Below are positions 25,627-37,572 of a stretch of DNA of 40,823 nt, piece by piece. Source of the DNA: Betaproteobacteria bacterium (GTDB lineage Bacteria; Pseudomonadota; Gammaproteobacteria; Burkholderiales; Rhodocyclaceae). The position numbers and the translations under genes were made by a program. Under the pieces are notes generated by a model that did not search any database, was not told the origin of the DNA, and saw only the letters and a program-made list of their open reading frames with translations. The stretch lies in contig JACQYB010000061.1 of the NCBI GenBank assembly GCA_016208415.1, positions 1 through 40,823 of the forward strand, given 5' to 3'. Position 1 is the first letter of the stretch; each line of letters opens with the position of its first letter.

Positions 25627-25992
25627 TCAGTCGCCACGGGTGATCGATTCGGTGGCCGCCGCCACACGCGCGCGCTTCTCGTCGATGCCGGAAATCCCCT
25701 CGCGGCGGCGGAATTCCTGGAGGATGTCGTCGATGCCCAGCCCGAAATGGTTCATCAGGATGAGCGAGTGGAACCACAGATCGGTCACCTCCCACACCAG
25801 GTGCAGGCGGTCGCCGTCCTTGGCCGCCATGAGGGTCTCGGCGGATTCCTCCGCCACCTTCTTGAGGATGGCGTCCAGCCCCTTGTGGTACAGCGAGGCG
25901 ACGTAGGACGTGCCCGGCTCGGCATTGCGGCGCTCCGCCAGCGTCTGCGAGACGCGATGGAGAACGTCCTGGTGTGAGGGGTCGTCGATCAT
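25627..25992 (-). CDS. hisE: Phosphoribosyl-ATP pyrophosphatase
   Basis: 121 residues from the ATG at 25992, which overlaps the hisI stop (ATGA). The MazG-like metal site is visible in [13 protein letters not shown] and [16 protein letters not shown]. It removes pyrophosphate from phosphoribosyl-ATP, the second step of histidine synthesis; HisI performs the next step. The two activities are on separate proteins here, unlike the fused HisIE of enterobacteria. The frame extends upstream through hisI sequence, but that part is out of register with any known protein. Confidence 0.95.
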   Translation of the reverse strand: MIDDPSHQDVLHRVSQTLAERRNAEPGTSYVASLYHKGLDAILKKVAEESAETLMAAKDGDRLHLVWEVTDLWFHSLILMNHFGLGIDDILQEFRRREGISGIDEKRARVAAATESITRGD

Positions 25993-26405
25993 TTGTAGAT
26001 CTCTCCGGGGTCCTTGAGTACGGGTTCCACCGCCGTCCAGCAGCCGTCCGGCTGGAGCTTCTGGAAGAAGCAGGCGTGGCGGCCGGTATGGCAGGCAATG
26101 CCGCCCACCTGCTCCACGCGCAGCAGGATGACGTCGTTGTCGCAGTCCATCCGGATTTCGTGCACGCGCTGCACGTGGCCCGACTCCTCGCCCTTGCGCC
26201 ACAGGCGCTTGCGCGAGCGCGACCAGAACACCGCGCGCCCGGTGGCGAAGGTCTCCCGCAGCGAGTCGCGGTTCATCCACGCCACCATGAGCACGTCGCC
26301 ACTTCCCACTTCCTGGGAGATGGCCGGCACCAGGCCGCTGGCGTCCCAACGCACGGCGTCGAGCCAGTCGCCGGCCGGCGTCGCGCCGATGTCGGGGGTG
26401 TCCAT
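25989..26405 (-). CDS. hisI: Phosphoribosyl-AMP cyclohydrolase
   Basis: 138 residues from the ATG at 26405. The conserved blocks are [32 protein letters not shown], the metal ligand segment [10 protein letters not shown], and [14 protein letters not shown] with further Cys/His ligands. It opens the purine ring of phosphoribosyl-AMP. It starts two bases after the hisF stop and ends overlapping hisE, so hisF-hisI-hisE is a tightly coupled trio. Confidence 0.96.
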   Translation of the reverse strand: MDTPDIGATPAGDWLDAVRWDASGLVPAISQEVGSGDVLMVAWMNRDSLRETFATGRAVFWSRSRKRLWRKGEESGHVQRVHEIRMDCDNDVILLRVEQVGGIACHTGRHACFFQKLQPDGCWTAVEPVLKDPGEIYK

Positions 26406-26407
26406 GC

Positions 26408-27175
<768 letters not shown>

Positions 27176-27205
27176 GGAAAATCGGGGGCGGAGACGGCGC
27201 AGCCC

Positions 27206-27958
27206 TCAGGCCTGCCCGCGCTCCGGATAGCCGTCCACCTCTTCCTGGGCGCTGCGGAAATCCAGCTTGCCCTCGTAGATGGCGCGCCCGGTGATGGCGC
27301 CCATGATGCCCTCGTCTTCGACGGCGCACAGCGCGCGGATGTCCTCGATGCCGGAGATGCCGCCGCTGGCGATCACCGGGATGTGCAGCGCCCGGGCCAG
27401 CTTCACCGTGGCCTCGACGTTGGGGCCGGACATCATGCCGTCGCGGCCGATGTCGGTGTAGATCACGGCCTCCACGCCGTAGTCCTCGAACTTGCGCGCC
27501 AGGTCGACAACGTCATGGCCGGTCATCTTCGACCAGCCCTCCACCGCCACCTTGCCGTTGCGCGCGTCCAGCGCGACGATGATGTGGCCCGGGAAGGCGC
27601 CGCAGGCGTCATGCAGGAAGCCGGGATTCTTCACCGCCGCCGTGCCGATGATGACGTAGCCGATGCCGTCGTCCAGATAGCGCTCGATGGTGTCCAGGTC
27701 GCGGATGCCACCGCCGAGCTGGACCGGGATGTTGTCTCCCAGCTCCTCGACGATGGCCTTGATGGCCGGCTCGTTCTTCGGCTTGCCCGCCACCGCACCG
27801 TTGAGATCGACCAGGTGCAGGCGACGTGCGCCCTGGTCGAGCCAGTGTCGGGCCATGGCGGCGGGATCTTCGGAGAACACGGTCGCCGAATTCATGTCCC
27901 CTTGCTTGAGGCGCACGCAGCGCCCGTCCTTGAGGTCGATGGCAGGAATGATCAGCAT
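27206..27958 (-). CDS. hisA: ProFAR isomerase
   Basis: 250 residues, a (beta/alpha)8 barrel related to His[21 protein letters not shown] carries catalytic Asp8, and [16 protein letters not shown] and [12 protein letters not shown] carry the second acid and a phosphate loop. It isomerises ProFAR to PRFAR, the substrate of HisHF. It is placed between hisH and hisF with short gaps (53 and 30 bases). The catalytic contacts and the order hisH-hisA-hisF are canonical. Confidence 0.98.
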   Translation of the reverse strand: MLIIPAIDLKDGRCVRLKQGDMNSATVFSEDPAAMARHWLDQGARRLHLVDLNGAVAGKPKNEPAIKAIVEELGDNIPVQLGGGIRDLDTIERYLDDGIGYVIIGTAAVKNPGFLHDACGAFPGHIIVALDARNGKVAVEGWSKMTGHDVVDLARKFEDYGVEAVIYTDIGRDGMMSGPNVEATVKLARALHIPVIASGGISGIEDIRALCAVEDEGIMGAITGRAIYEGKLDFRSAQEEVDGYPERGQA

Positions 27959-28011
27959 GGTCGGAAAGGCTTGGCAGGACCGCGGCGATGCAGGGTCCGG
28001 TTTGGTCTTGT

Positions 28012-28650
28012 CTAGGGTTTCCAGCGCATGAAGTTGCCCAGAAGGGCGAGCCCACCCTGCGCACTCTTCTCCGGGTGAAACTGTACCGCGAAGATATTAT
28101 CGTGGGCCACCGCGCTGGTAAAGGGCAGGCCATAGACGGTATAGCCGGCAATGAACTCCGGGCGCGCCGCTTCCACGTAATAGCTATGCACGAAGTAAAA
28201 CCGCGTGGCATCGGCGATGCCTTCCCAGAGGGCATGGGGTTCGGCCTGGTTCACCTCGTTCCAGCCCATGTGGGGAACCTTGAGGCGCACGCCGTCGGCT
28301 CCCGTCAACGCCTCCCGCGGGAAGCGGTGAACCGCGCCGGGCAGGATGCCCAGGCCGCTCACGCCGCCCTCGTCACTATGCTCGAAAAGCATCTGCAGGC
28401 CGATGCAGATCCCCAGGAAGGGCTTGCCGCGGGCCGCCTCGATCACCGCCGGACGCAGGCCGCGGGCGTCAAGTTCGCGCATGCAGTCCGGCATGGCGCC
28501 CTGTCCGGGCACCACCACACGGTCGGCGGCGGCGAGTTCGCGCGGGTCGGCGGTGACGATCACGGCGGCATCGGGCGCGACGTGCTCGATGGCCTTGGCC
28601 ACGGAGCGCAGGTTGCCCATGCCGTAGTCGACGATGGCTACACGGTTCAT
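28012..28650 (-). CDS. hisH: Imidazole glycerol phosphate synthase, glutamine amidotransferase subunit
   Basis: 212 residues from the ATG at 28650; the frame is open further upstream, but family sequence ([20 protein letters not shown]) starts here. It is a class I amidotransferase: the nucleophile is in [11 protein letters not shown] (Cys82) and the His-Glu pair is in [14 protein letters not shown]. It releases ammonia from glutamine and passes it through the HisF barrel. It lies 50 bases after hisB. Confidence 0.97.
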   Translation of the reverse strand: MNRVAIVDYGMGNLRSVAKAIEHVAPDAAVIVTADPRELAAADRVVVPGQGAMPDCMRELDARGLRPAVIEAARGKPFLGICIGLQMLFEHSDEGGVSGLGILPGAVHRFPREALTGADGVRLKVPHMGWNEVNQAEPHALWEGIADATRFYFVHSYYVEAARPEFIAGYTVYGLPFTSAVAHDNIFAVQFHPEKSAQGGLALLGNFMRWKP

Positions 28651-28700
28651 GACGTGGGTTGGGAATCCGGCATGTGGAAAGCTGTGGGCCGTGGCAGCCG

Positions 28701-29288
28701 CTACAGCGTCCCCTTGGTCGAAGGCACGGTCGAACCGGCCCGGGAATCGGCCTCCACCGCCATGCGCAGTGCCCGCCCGAAGGCCTTGAACACCGTCTCG
28801 CACTGGTGGTGGGCGTTGTCGCCGCGCAGGTTGTCGATGTGCAGCGTCACCAGGGCGTGATTGACGAAGCCCTGGAAGAATTCCCGCGCCAGGTCCACGT
28901 CGAAGTCGCCGATGCGCGCGCGGCGGAAATCGACCTGATAAGCGAGCCCCGGCCGCCCCGACAGGTCGATCACCACCCGGGACAGCGCCTCGTCCAGCGG
29001 CACGTAGGCGTGGCCGTAGCGGCGCAGCCCCTTCTTGTCGCCCACCGCCTGGGCCACGGCCTGGCCCAGCGTGATGCCGATGTCCTCGACGGTGTGATGG
29101 GCGTCGATGTGCAGGTCGCCGTGGGCTTCCAGTTCGAGGTCGATGAGGCCGTGGCGGGCCACCTGGTCCAGCATGTGGTCGAGGAAGGGCACGCCCGAGG
29201 CCAGGGTGGCATGGCCCGTGCCATCGAGGTCGATGCGGACTCGAACCTGGGTTTCCAGGGTGTTGCGGGTCACTTCGGCGTTGCGCAT
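28701..29288 (-). CDS. hisB: Imidazoleglycerol-phosphate dehydratase
   Basis: 195 residues from the ATG at 29288, giving the single-function HisB (no phosphatase domain). Manganese-binding His/Glu motifs are visible: [27 protein letters not shown] and [18 protein letters not shown]. It dehydrates imidazole glycerol phosphate. The start was placed at [10 protein letters not shown], just before the family core; the frame extends 15 codons upstream, inside hisC. hisC ends one base before this ATG, so the two are translationally coupled. Confidence 0.97.
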   Translation of the reverse strand: MRNAEVTRNTLETQVRVRIDLDGTGHATLASGVPFLDHMLDQVARHGLIDLELEAHGDLHIDAHHTVEDIGITLGQAVAQAVGDKKGLRRYGHAYVPLDEALSRVVIDLSGRPGLAYQVDFRRARIGDFDVDLAREFFQGFVNHALVTLHIDNLRGDNAHHQCETVFKAFGRALRMAVEADSRAGSTVPSTKGTL

Positions 29289-29289
29289 G

Positions 29290-30381
29290 TCAGCACGAGA
29301 GTATTTGACGAAGGGTTTCGATGAAGCGGGCATTCTCTTCCGGCGTGCCCACCGTCACCCGCAGGCAGTTTGCCAGTTGCGCGTGACTGCCGTGCAGATT
29401 CTTGATCAGCACCCCCTGCGCCTTGAGGCGGGCGAACACGCCGGGGGCATCGGCCACGCGCAGGAGGATGAAGTTGGCGGCGGAATCCCACGCCCGCACG
29501 CCCGGGATGCCGCGCAGCGCCGTCAGCAGCACCGTGCGCTCAGCAATGATGGCGGCGGCCTGGTCGGTGAGCACGCGGGGGTCGCGCAGCAACTGCGCCG
29601 CCAGCGCCTGGGTCAGCACATTGATGTTGTAGGGCAGGCGCAGCTTGTCGAATTCCTCCAGCCACGCCGGTGCGCCGGCCAGCAGGCCCAGCCGCAGCCC
29701 CGCCAGCCCGAGCTTGGAGAGCGTGCGCATCACCAGCAGGTTGGGGAACTCGCCCAGCCGCGCCATGAAACTGGCGCCGGCAAAGGCGTGGTAGGCCTCG
29801 TCCACCACCACCAGCCCCGGCGCGGCACGGATGATGTCCGCCACGTCGCCGGCGTCGAACAGGTTGCCGGTGGGATTGTTGGGCCAGGCCAGGAACACCA
29901 CCGCGGGGCGGTGGGCGCCCATGGCCGCCAGCACGGCGGCGCGGTCGAGGGCGAAATCCTCCGCCAGCGGCACCCCCACGTAGCGCAGCCCGCAGAAGGT
30001 GGCGATCATGCGGTACATGACGAAGCCCGGCTCCGGCGCCAGCAGCGTCGCCCCCGGCCGCGCCAGGGCCATGGCGATGATCTGGATGATCTCGTCGGAG
30101 CCGTTGCCCAGCAGCAGTTCCGCGCCGGCCGGCACCCCCATCGCCGCGCGCAGCACGGACTTGAGTTCCGCCGCCGAAGGGTCGGGGTAGCGGTTGAGTT
30201 CAGTCTCCGCGGCCAGCCGACCCACCGACCGGGCCGCCTCGGCCGGCAGCCGATAGGGGTTCTCCATGGCGTCGAGCTTGACCATGCCCGCCGCCGGGGG
30301 AACGTGGTAGGCCGACAGCGCGAGGATCTCCGGACGCACCAGCGTCTGCGGCGAGGCGGCGGAGGAACTGCGCTCGTTCAT
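29290..30381 (-). CDS. hisC: Histidinol-phosphate aminotransferase
   Basis: 363 residues, fold-type I PLP enzyme. Landmarks are [20 protein letters not shown], the PNNPTGN loop (168-173), [10 protein letters not shown] and the Schiff-base lysine in [14 protein letters not shown] (Lys223). It transfers the amino group from glutamate to imidazole acetol phosphate. The ATG at 30381 overlaps the hisD stop (ATGA). The frame runs on upstream without family sequence. Confidence 0.97.
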   Translation of the reverse strand: MNERSSSAASPQTLVRPEILALSAYHVPPAAGMVKLDAMENPYRLPAEAARSVGRLAAETELNRYPDPSAAELKSVLRAAMGVPAGAELLLGNGSDEIIQIIAMALARPGATLLAPEPGFVMYRMIATFCGLRYVGVPLAEDFALDRAAVLAAMGAHRPAVVFLAWPNNPTGNLFDAGDVADIIRAAPGLVVVDEAYHAFAGASFMARLGEFPNLLVMRTLSKLGLAGLRLGLLAGAPAWLEEFDKLRLPYNINVLTQALAAQLLRDPRVLTDQAAAIIAERTVLLTALRGIPGVRAWDSAANFILLRVADAPGVFARLKAQGVLIKNLHGSHAQLANCLRVTVGTPEENARFIETLRQILSC

Positions 30382-31700
30382 GCGCCCATGCCTCCCGGCG
30401 TCTCGTCCAGGCGCAGTTCCGCGGCGCGGGCGTGGGCGGCCAGGCCCTCGCCCCAGGCCAGGGTGGCGGCGATGGGCCCGAGCGTGCGCGCCCCGGCGCC
30501 GGAAACCTCGATGATGCTGGTGCGCTTCTGGAAATCGTAGACCCCCAGCGGGCTGGAAAAGCGCGCCGAGCGCATGGTGGGCAGCACGTGGTTGGGCCCG
30601 GCGCAATAGTCGCCGAGGGACTCGGAAGCATAGCGCCCGACGAATATCGCCCCGGCGTGGCGGATGCGCGCCAACAACGGCGCCGGGTCGGCCACGCACA
30701 GTTCCAGGTGTTCGGGGGCCACGCGGTTGGCGATGTCGCAGGCCTCCGCCAGATCCCGGGTGTGGATGAGGGCGCCACGCGCCGCCAGGGAATGGCCGAT
30801 CACCGCCTGGCGCGGCATGGTGGGCAACAGGCGGGCGATGGCCGTGGCCACGGCGTCGATGTAGGCGGCGTCGGGGCACAGCAGCAGCGACTGGGCCATC
30901 TCGTCGTGCTCGGCCTGGGCGAACAGGTCCATGGCCACCCACTCCGCGGGCGCGCTGCCGTCGGCGATCACCAGCACCTCCGAGGGCCCGGCGATCATGT
31001 CGATGCCGACGACGCCGAACACCCGCCGCTTGGCCTCGGCCACGTAGGCGTTGCCCGGGCCGACGATCTTGTCCACCTGCGCGATCGTGGCGGTGCCGTA
31101 GGCCAGCGCCGCCACGGCCTGGGCGCCGCCGATGGCGAATACCCGGTCCACGCCGGTGACGGCCGCCGCCGCCAGCACCAGGGCGTTGCGCTCACCCCGC
31201 GGCGTGGGCACCACCATGATCAGTTCCGGCACCCCCGCCACCTTGGCGGGGATGGCGTTCATCAGCACCGAGCTGGGGTAGGCGGCCTTGCCCCCGGGCA
31301 CGTAGAGGCCCACCCGGTCCAGGGGCGTGACCTGCTGGCCCAGGCGCGTGCCGTCGGCCTCCGTGTAGTCCCAGGACACCAGGGTCTGGCGCTCGTGGTA
31401 GGCGCGCACCCGGGCGGCTGCGCGCTCCAGGGCGTCGCGCTGGTCGGCGGACAGGCCGGCCAGCGCCTTGTGCAGCGCCGCAGTGGGAATCTCCAGCTGC
31501 GCCAACGAAGCGGCCTCCACGCCGTCGAAACGGCGGGTGTAGTCGAGCACGGCGTCGTCCCGGCGGGCATGTACGTCGGCCAGGATGTCCGCCACGCGCC
31601 GCTCGATGTCGTGGTCGCGGGCGGTGTCGTGGGAGGTGAGCGCCGCCAGCGCGGCGTCAAAGCCCTCGTCACGGGTGGACAGGCGGCGCGGAAGGCTCAT
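30378..31700 (-). CDS. hisD: Histidinol dehydrogenase
   Basis: 440 residues from the ATG at 31700. The conserved zinc and NAD segments are [61 protein letters not shown] and, near the end, GPNHVLPT. It carries out the last two oxidations of histidine synthesis. It is coupled at both ends by four-base overlaps, with hisG upstream and hisC downstream. The upstream extension of the frame overlaps hisG and is not coding. Confidence 0.98.
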   Translation of the reverse strand: MSLPRRLSTRDEGFDAALAALTSHDTARDHDIERRVADILADVHARRDDAVLDYTRRFDGVEAASLAQLEIPTAALHKALAGLSADQRDALERAAARVRAYHERQTLVSWDYTEADGTRLGQQVTPLDRVGLYVPGGKAAYPSSVLMNAIPAKVAGVPELIMVVPTPRGERNALVLAAAAVTGVDRVFAIGGAQAVAALAYGTATIAQVDKIVGPGNAYVAEAKRRVFGVVGIDMIAGPSEVLVIADGSAPAEWVAMDLFAQAEHDEMAQSLLLCPDAAYIDAVATAIARLLPTMPRQAVIGHSLAARGALIHTRDLAEACDIANRVAPEHLELCVADPAPLLARIRHAGAIFVGRYASESLGDYCAGPNHVLPTMRSARFSSPLGVYDFQKRTSIIEVSGAGARTLGPIAATLAWGEGLAAHARAAELRLDETPGGMGA

Positions 31701-32350
31701 GCCGCGGCTCCCGCCACGGCGCCGGCAAACGCATCCAGCAGGGGCTGCAGCAGCGCGCGCTTGAGCTTGAGCGCGGCCTGGTTGACGATCAGGCGCGAAC
31801 TGATGGGCATGATCTCTTCCACTTCCTGCAGGTTGTTGGCGCGCAACGTGCCGCCGCTGCTCACCAGGTCCACGATGGCGTCGGCCAGCCCCACCAGCGG
31901 CGCCAGTTCCATGGAACCGTAGAGCTTGATGAGATCGACATGGACGCCCTTGGCGGCGAAGTGCTCCCGCGCCGTGTGGATGTACTTGGTGGCCACCCGC
32001 AGGCGCGCGCCCTGGCGCACCGCCGCGGCGTAGTCGAAGCCCACGGGCGCGGCCACGCACAGGCGGCAGCGGGCGATGCGCAGGTCCAGCGGCTGGTAGA
32101 GGCCCGCACCGCCGTGCTCCAGCAGCACGTCCTTGCCGGCGATGCCCAGGTCCGCGGCCCCGTACTGCACATAGGTCGGCACGTCCGAGGCGCGCACGAT
32201 CACCAGCCGCACGTCGTCGCGGTTGGTGCCGAGGATGAGCTTGCGCGAGGTCTCCGGGTCGTCCGTGGGCTCGATGCCCGCCGCCGCCAGCAGCGGCAGG
32301 GTCTCGTCGAAGATGCGGCCCTTGGAGAGCGCCAGGGTGATGCCGTTCAC
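31697..32350 (-). CDS. hisG: ATP phosphoribosyltransferase, short form
   Basis: 217 residues, i.e. the short HisG without the C-terminal histidine-binding domain; such enzymes need HisZ as regulatory subunit, and hisZ is not in the window. The start is GTG ([20 protein letters not shown]); no ATG is available upstream in frame. [15 protein letters not shown] and [15 protein letters not shown] are family landmarks, the latter close to the PRPP-binding loop. It starts the pathway from ATP and PRPP, and leads hisD by a four-base overlap. A TAGAAT box at 32375-32380 could start the operon; there is no histidine-rich leader peptide. Confidence 0.97.
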   Translation of the reverse strand: MNGITLALSKGRIFDETLPLLAAAGIEPTDDPETSRKLILGTNRDDVRLVIVRASDVPTYVQYGAADLGIAGKDVLLEHGGAGLYQPLDLRIARCRLCVAAPVGFDYAAAVRQGARLRVATKYIHTAREHFAAKGVHVDLIKLYGSMELAPLVGLADAIVDLVSSGGTLRANNLQEVEEIMPISSRLIVNQAALKLKRALLQPLLDAFAGAVAGAAA

Positions 32351-32374
32351 GCGGGATCCGTCCGGAAAAGCCGC

Positions 32375-32425
32375 ATTCTACCTTGGAGCCTCGCAGCGGC
32401 ACACCCGCCCCCTCCCACCCCCCCC
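32375..32425 (-). promoter_or_regulatory. Candidate hisG promoter with adjacent G-quadruplex motif
   Basis: On the minus strand a good -10 (TAGAAT, 32375-32380) lies 25 bases before the hisG GTG; the -35 position reads TGTGCC, a poor match. Directly upstream, at 32404-32425, four G-tracts (8, 3, 5 and 3 G) are joined by single-base loops, a strong predicted quadruplex in the 112-base gap after murA. Confidence 0.35.
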
Positions 32426-32462
32426 ACCGGGGGAGTCGTCACACCCCTCCTCGTCCCCGAAC

Positions 32463-33954
<1,492 letters not shown>

Positions 33955-33976
33955 GTCGTCGAACCTCCGTTGTCGT

Positions 33977-34732
33977 TCAGTGACGCAGCTTGTAGCCGCG
34001 CTTGAGCATCCACAGGGTGAATGCGGACAGCACCGCCAGGCAGGTCGCCGCCACCGCCAGGCTGCGTAGCGGCGGCACGTCGGACACGCCGAGGAAGCCG
34101 TAGCGGAAACCGTCGATCAGATAAAAGACCGGGTTGTAGTGCGACACCTCCTGCCAGAACTGCGGCAGCGAGTGTATCGAATAAAACACCCCCGAGAGAA
34201 AGGTGAGGGGCATGATGAGGAAGTTCTGGAAGGCGGAAAGCTGGTCGAACTTCTCCGACCAGATGCCGGCGATCACCCCCAGGGCGCCGAGGATTGCCCC
34301 GCCCAGGACGGCGAAGGCCAGGATCCACAGTGGCGACGCCCAGGGAAGGCGCACGAACCACAGCGTCACCACCAGCACCCCCGCCCCCACCACCAGCCCA
34401 CGCACCACCGAGGCCAGCACGTAGGCGGCGAAGAACTCCCGGTAAGAGAGCGGCGGCAGCAGCACGAAGATGATGTTGCCCGTGACCTTGGACTGAATCA
34501 GCGACGACGAGCTGTTGGCGAAGGCGTTCTGCAGCACCGACATCATCACCAGCCCCGGCACCAGGAAGCCGGTGTAGGACACGGCCTCATAGACCTGCAC
34601 CCGCCCCTCCAGCACGTGGGCGAAGATCAGCAGGTAGAGCATGGCCGTGAGCACCGGCGCCGCCACGGTCTGGAAGCCCACCTTCCAGAAGCGCAGCGTC
34701 TCCTTGTAGAACAGGGTGCGAAAGCCGTTCAA
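33977..34732 (-). CDS. yadH: ABC transporter permease, YadH / ABC-2 type
   Basis: 251 residues, six predicted membrane helices, ABC-2 type. The start GFRTLFYKETLRFWKVGFQT is typical for the YadH group. The start codon appears to be TTG at 34732; an upstream GTG is followed at once by a stop. PGLVMMSVLQNAF and FLSGVFYSIHSLP are family landmarks. It follows the ATP-binding gene by one base. The substrate is unknown; location in the Mla-murA block suggests an envelope role. Confidence 0.93.
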   Translation of the reverse strand: MNGFRTLFYKETLRFWKVGFQTVAAPVLTAMLYLLIFAHVLEGRVQVYEAVSYTGFLVPGLVMMSVLQNAFANSSSSLIQSKVTGNIIFVLLPPLSYREFFAAYVLASVVRGLVVGAGVLVVTLWFVRLPWASPLWILAFAVLGGAILGALGVIAGIWSEKFDQLSAFQNFLIMPLTFLSGVFYSIHSLPQFWQEVSHYNPVFYLIDGFRYGFLGVSDVPPLRSLAVAATCLAVLSAFTLWMLKRGYKLRH

Positions 34733-34733
34733 T

Positions 34734-35639
34734 TCACGCCCCCCGCATCACCTGCACGAACACCTGCTCCAGGTCGGGGCGCCCCAGCTCCATGTCTTCC
34801 ACCCGCACCCCCGCCTCGCGCAGGCTGCGCAGGATGGCTTCCAGCTCGTCGCAGGCGGCCAGGTCGAAGCTCACCATGCCGCCCGCCTCCTCCCGGGCGC
34901 AGACCGCCAGCCCTTCGGGAAGGCGGGCACCGTTGCCCAGCCGCAGGCGCAGGGCGTGGCCGGGCACGCGATCCAGCAGGTTGGCGGTGGTGTCCAGGGC
35001 GACGATGCGCCCCTGCTTCATCATGGCGATGCGCCCGCACAGGCTTTCCGCCTCTTCCAGGTAGTGGGTGGTGAGCACGATGGTGTGGCCGTCGCGGTTG
35101 AGCCGCCGCACGAACTGCCACAGCCCCTGGCGCAGTTCCACGTCCACGCCGGCGGTGGGCTCGTCGAGCACGATCACCTGCGGACGATGCACCAGCGCCT
35201 GGGCCACCAGCACCCGGCGCTTCATGCCGCCGGACAGGGCGCGCATGTTCACCCGGGCCTTGGAGGTCAGGTCGAGGTTCTCCAGGATCTCGTCGATCCA
35301 CGGGTCGGCGTCGCGGATGCCGAAGTAGCCGGCCTGGAGGGCCAGCGTTTCGCGCACGGTGAAGAAGGGATCGAACACCAGTTCCTGGGGCACCACCCCC
35401 AGCGACCGCCGCGCCGCGCGATAGTCGGCCTGAACGTCGTGGCCCATGACCTCCAGGCGCCCGTCGTCGGGGCGCACCAGTCCCGCCAGGGCGCTGATGA
35501 GGGTGGTCTTGCCGGCGCCGTTGGGCCCCAGCAGGCCGAAGAACTCGCCGCGCGCCACCTCCAGGTCGACGCCCGCCAGCGCCTGTACGGCTCCGAAACG
35601 TTTGGTGACGCCGGCGATGCGGATGGCGGGCGAACTCAT
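34734..35639 (-). CDS. yadG: ABC transporter ATP-binding protein, YadG type
   Basis: 301 residues. Walker A is GPNGAGKT (38-45), the signature is LSGGMKRR, Walker B is VIVLDEPTAGVD, and the switch His lies in VLTTHYLEEAE. A C-terminal extension after about residue 215 is usual in this group. It powers the YadH permease encoded one base downstream. It follows mlaB by 25 bases, so it is read with the Mla genes. Confidence 0.95.
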   Translation of the reverse strand: MSSPAIRIAGVTKRFGAVQALAGVDLEVARGEFFGLLGPNGAGKTTLISALAGLVRPDDGRLEVMGHDVQADYRAARRSLGVVPQELVFDPFFTVRETLALQAGYFGIRDADPWIDEILENLDLTSKARVNMRALSGGMKRRVLVAQALVHRPQVIVLDEPTAGVDVELRQGLWQFVRRLNRDGHTIVLTTHYLEEAESLCGRIAMMKQGRIVALDTTANLLDRVPGHALRLRLGNGARLPEGLAVCAREEAGGMVSFDLAACDELEAILRSLREAGVRVEDMELGRPDLEQVFVQVMRGA

Positions 35640-35664
35640 CGGGATGCGGACGGAAACAGCGCGG

Positions 35665-35961
35665 TCACGCCGCCTGGATGGGCAGCAGATCGACCACGCC
35701 GTAGAGTGCGGCCAGGCTCAGCAGGTTTTCCGGAGGATTGACGATGCGCACCTCGCGCCCCGCCGCCCGGGCGGCGCGCTGCCAGCCGAAGATGATGGCC
35801 AGACCGGCGGAATCCACCTCGTCCACGCCGGCCAGATCGAACTCACGGCTGGTGGCAGAACCCTCGGCCACCAGCCGCGCGCCGCCTTCCAGCAGGGCAC
35901 GGGCGGTGGCGATGGTCATGGCGCCGGAGACCTCGGCGCGGGCCCCGGCATCACGGATCAT
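35665..35961 (-). CDS. mlaB: STAS-domain protein MlaB
   Basis: 98 residues. A STAS fold is seen, with the core FDLAGVDEVDSAGLAIIFGW, where the conserved serine-turn (DSAGL) sits in the phosphate/partner site. MlaB binds the MlaF ATPase and controls the complex. The ATG overlaps the mlaC stop (ATGA). No membrane segments. Confidence 0.88.
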   Translation of the reverse strand: MIRDAGARAEVSGAMTIATARALLEGGARLVAEGSATSREFDLAGVDEVDSAGLAIIFGWQRAARAAGREVRIVNPPENLLSLAALYGVVDLLPIQAA

Positions 35962-36596
35962 TTCGCAGCGTTGGTGGCGGGGGTGATCTCGCCGCGCTGG
36001 TTCTTGCCCTTGAGGGCCTTGAGCAGTCCCTCGATGCCGCCGTTGCGGATCTCGGTGGCGAAGGTTTCGCGGTAGTTGGTCACCAGGCTGACACCGCCCA
36101 CCACCACGTCATAGACCTTCCACTCCTCGCTGTTCTTCTCCAGGCTGTAGTCGATGCCCACCGGCTTGGCTCCGGGCTGGACCACCTGGGTGCGCACCGT
36201 GACGTCGGTGTCCGTCGGCTGCATGCGGAAGGGCTTGTACTGGACGGTCTGGTTGCGGTAGGAGGTCAGCGCGTTGGAATAGGTGCGCACCAGCAGCGTG
36301 CGGAACTCGTCGGTGAGTTGTTTCTGCTGTTCGGGCGTGGCCTTGCGCCATTCGCGCCCCACGGCCAGCGCCGTCATGTGGCCAAAATTGAAGTGCGGCA
36401 GCACCTTGGCGCCCACCAGATCGGCCACGCGATTGGCATCGCCGGCGCGGATTTCCTTGTCCTGGCGCAGGATGGTGAGAACCTCCTCGGTCACGTTCCT
36501 GATCAGGGCGTCGGGCTCCACGGCTTGCGCCGCCCCGGAAACGAGGCTCAGGGCCAGGCCAAGAAAGAGGATGAGAGTGGAAATCAGTCGTTTCAT
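35958..36596 (-). CDS. mlaC: Periplasmic phospholipid shuttle MlaC
   Basis: 212 residues from the ATG at 36596, with a signal peptide (MKRLISTLILFLGLALSLVSGAAQA). The mature part has the MlaC (Tol-Tol/Ttg2D) pattern: ADLVGAKVLPHFNFGHMTALAVG, FRTLLVRTYSNAL and WKVYDVVVGGVSLVTNYRETF. It carries phospholipids between outer-membrane MlaA and the inner-membrane MlaFEDB complex. Its start overlaps the mlaA stop by one base (TGATG), showing tight coupling. Confidence 0.95.
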   Translation of the reverse strand: MKRLISTLILFLGLALSLVSGAAQAVEPDALIRNVTEEVLTILRQDKEIRAGDANRVADLVGAKVLPHFNFGHMTALAVGREWRKATPEQQKQLTDEFRTLLVRTYSNALTSYRNQTVQYKPFRMQPTDTDVTVRTQVVQPGAKPVGIDYSLEKNSEEWKVYDVVVGGVSLVTNYRETFATEIRNGGIEGLLKALKGKNQRGEITPATNAAK

Positions 36597-37543
36597 CAGT
36601 GAGTACCTTGTCGATCGGGAGCGTCGTGATCCACCGCCGCGGGAACGGTGGCGCGAACGGGCATTGCCTCGCCGGAACCTGCCTCCGGCGAGGCTGCCGC
36701 GATGGCGGCGGGCTCGGCGGCCGGCACGACCACGTCGGCGGCGCCCACGAGTATCGGTTCTGTGGCTGCCCGCAGGGGGTCCTCCAGACCCGACAGCGAT
36801 TGCGCCTGCGGCTCCCGCCACGCATCGTCTTCGCGGATGCGCGGCGGCGCGCCGTCGTAGATCAGGCTGCGACGCCGCTGCAGATAGGCGTCGCGCAGGT
36901 AGGCGTAACGGTCCAGGGCGGCGGTTTCCAGCACGTCCTGGGCGGCCAGCAACTGGGCGCGCGCATCGACGATGCGCGTGCCCGTCAGGATGTTGCGCGT
37001 GGCCACGTTCTGCACGTCGTAGACCGGATCATAGACGGAGTCCACCACCAGTCCCGCGGTATCGCGCAGGGTGCGCGAACCGAAGAAGGGCAGCACCAGG
37101 TAGGGGCCGTCGGGTACGCCCCAGCGCCCCAGGGTCTGGCCGAAATCCTCCTCGTGCCGCTCCAGTCCCAACTCCGAGGCGACATCGAACAGGCCGAGTA
37201 TGCCGACGGTAGTATTGACCGCGACCCGCGCGAAGTCGGTCACCGCCTCGCCCGGCTTGCCCTGGAGCAGGTTGTTGGTCCCCACCAGCAGGTCGCCGAC
37301 GTTGGCGAAGAAGTTCGCCACACCCACCCGGCCCGGCAGCGGCACCGCGGTCTGGTAGGCCTCGGCGGCGGGCTTGATGACCGCCTTGTCCAGGCCTTCG
37401 TTGAAGGCGAACACCGCCCGGTTCATGCCTTCCAGCGGGTCGCGCGGGTTTCCCGTGGTGGCGCACCCTCCCAAGCCGCCGGCGAGCACTGCCGCCAGCA
37501 GCCCGGCGGACGCCCGTCGCCGGAAACACCAATCCATTGCCAT
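36596..37543 (-). CDS. mlaA: Outer-membrane lipoprotein MlaA (VacJ family)
   Basis: 315 residues from the ATG at 37543, chosen because GAAAGGG precedes it and it gives a compact lipoprotein signal (CFRRRASAGLLAAVLAGGLGGC, lipobox LGGC). An ATG at 37576 overlapping the mlaD stop would add 11 residues. The MlaA core is clear: DPLEGMNRAVFAFNEGLDKAV, GVANFFANVGD, GRWGVPDGPYLVLPFFGSRTLRD. MlaA sits with porins and removes misplaced phospholipids from the outer leaflet. The C-terminal ~70 residues are Ala/Pro/Glu-rich. In E. coli mlaA is elsewhere in the genome; here it lies between mlaD and mlaC. Confidence 0.95.
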   Translation of the reverse strand: MAMDWCFRRRASAGLLAAVLAGGLGGCATTGNPRDPLEGMNRAVFAFNEGLDKAVIKPAAEAYQTAVPLPGRVGVANFFANVGDLLVGTNNLLQGKPGEAVTDFARVAVNTTVGILGLFDVASELGLERHEEDFGQTLGRWGVPDGPYLVLPFFGSRTLRDTAGLVVDSVYDPVYDVQNVATRNILTGTRIVDARAQLLAAQDVLETAALDRYAYLRDAYLQRRRSLIYDGAPPRIREDDAWREPQAQSLSGLEDPLRAATEPILVGAADVVVPAAEPAAIAAASPEAGSGEAMPVRATVPAAVDHDAPDRQGTH

Positions 37544-37572
37544 GACGGCACCCTTTCTCGAGCTGTCTGCGC

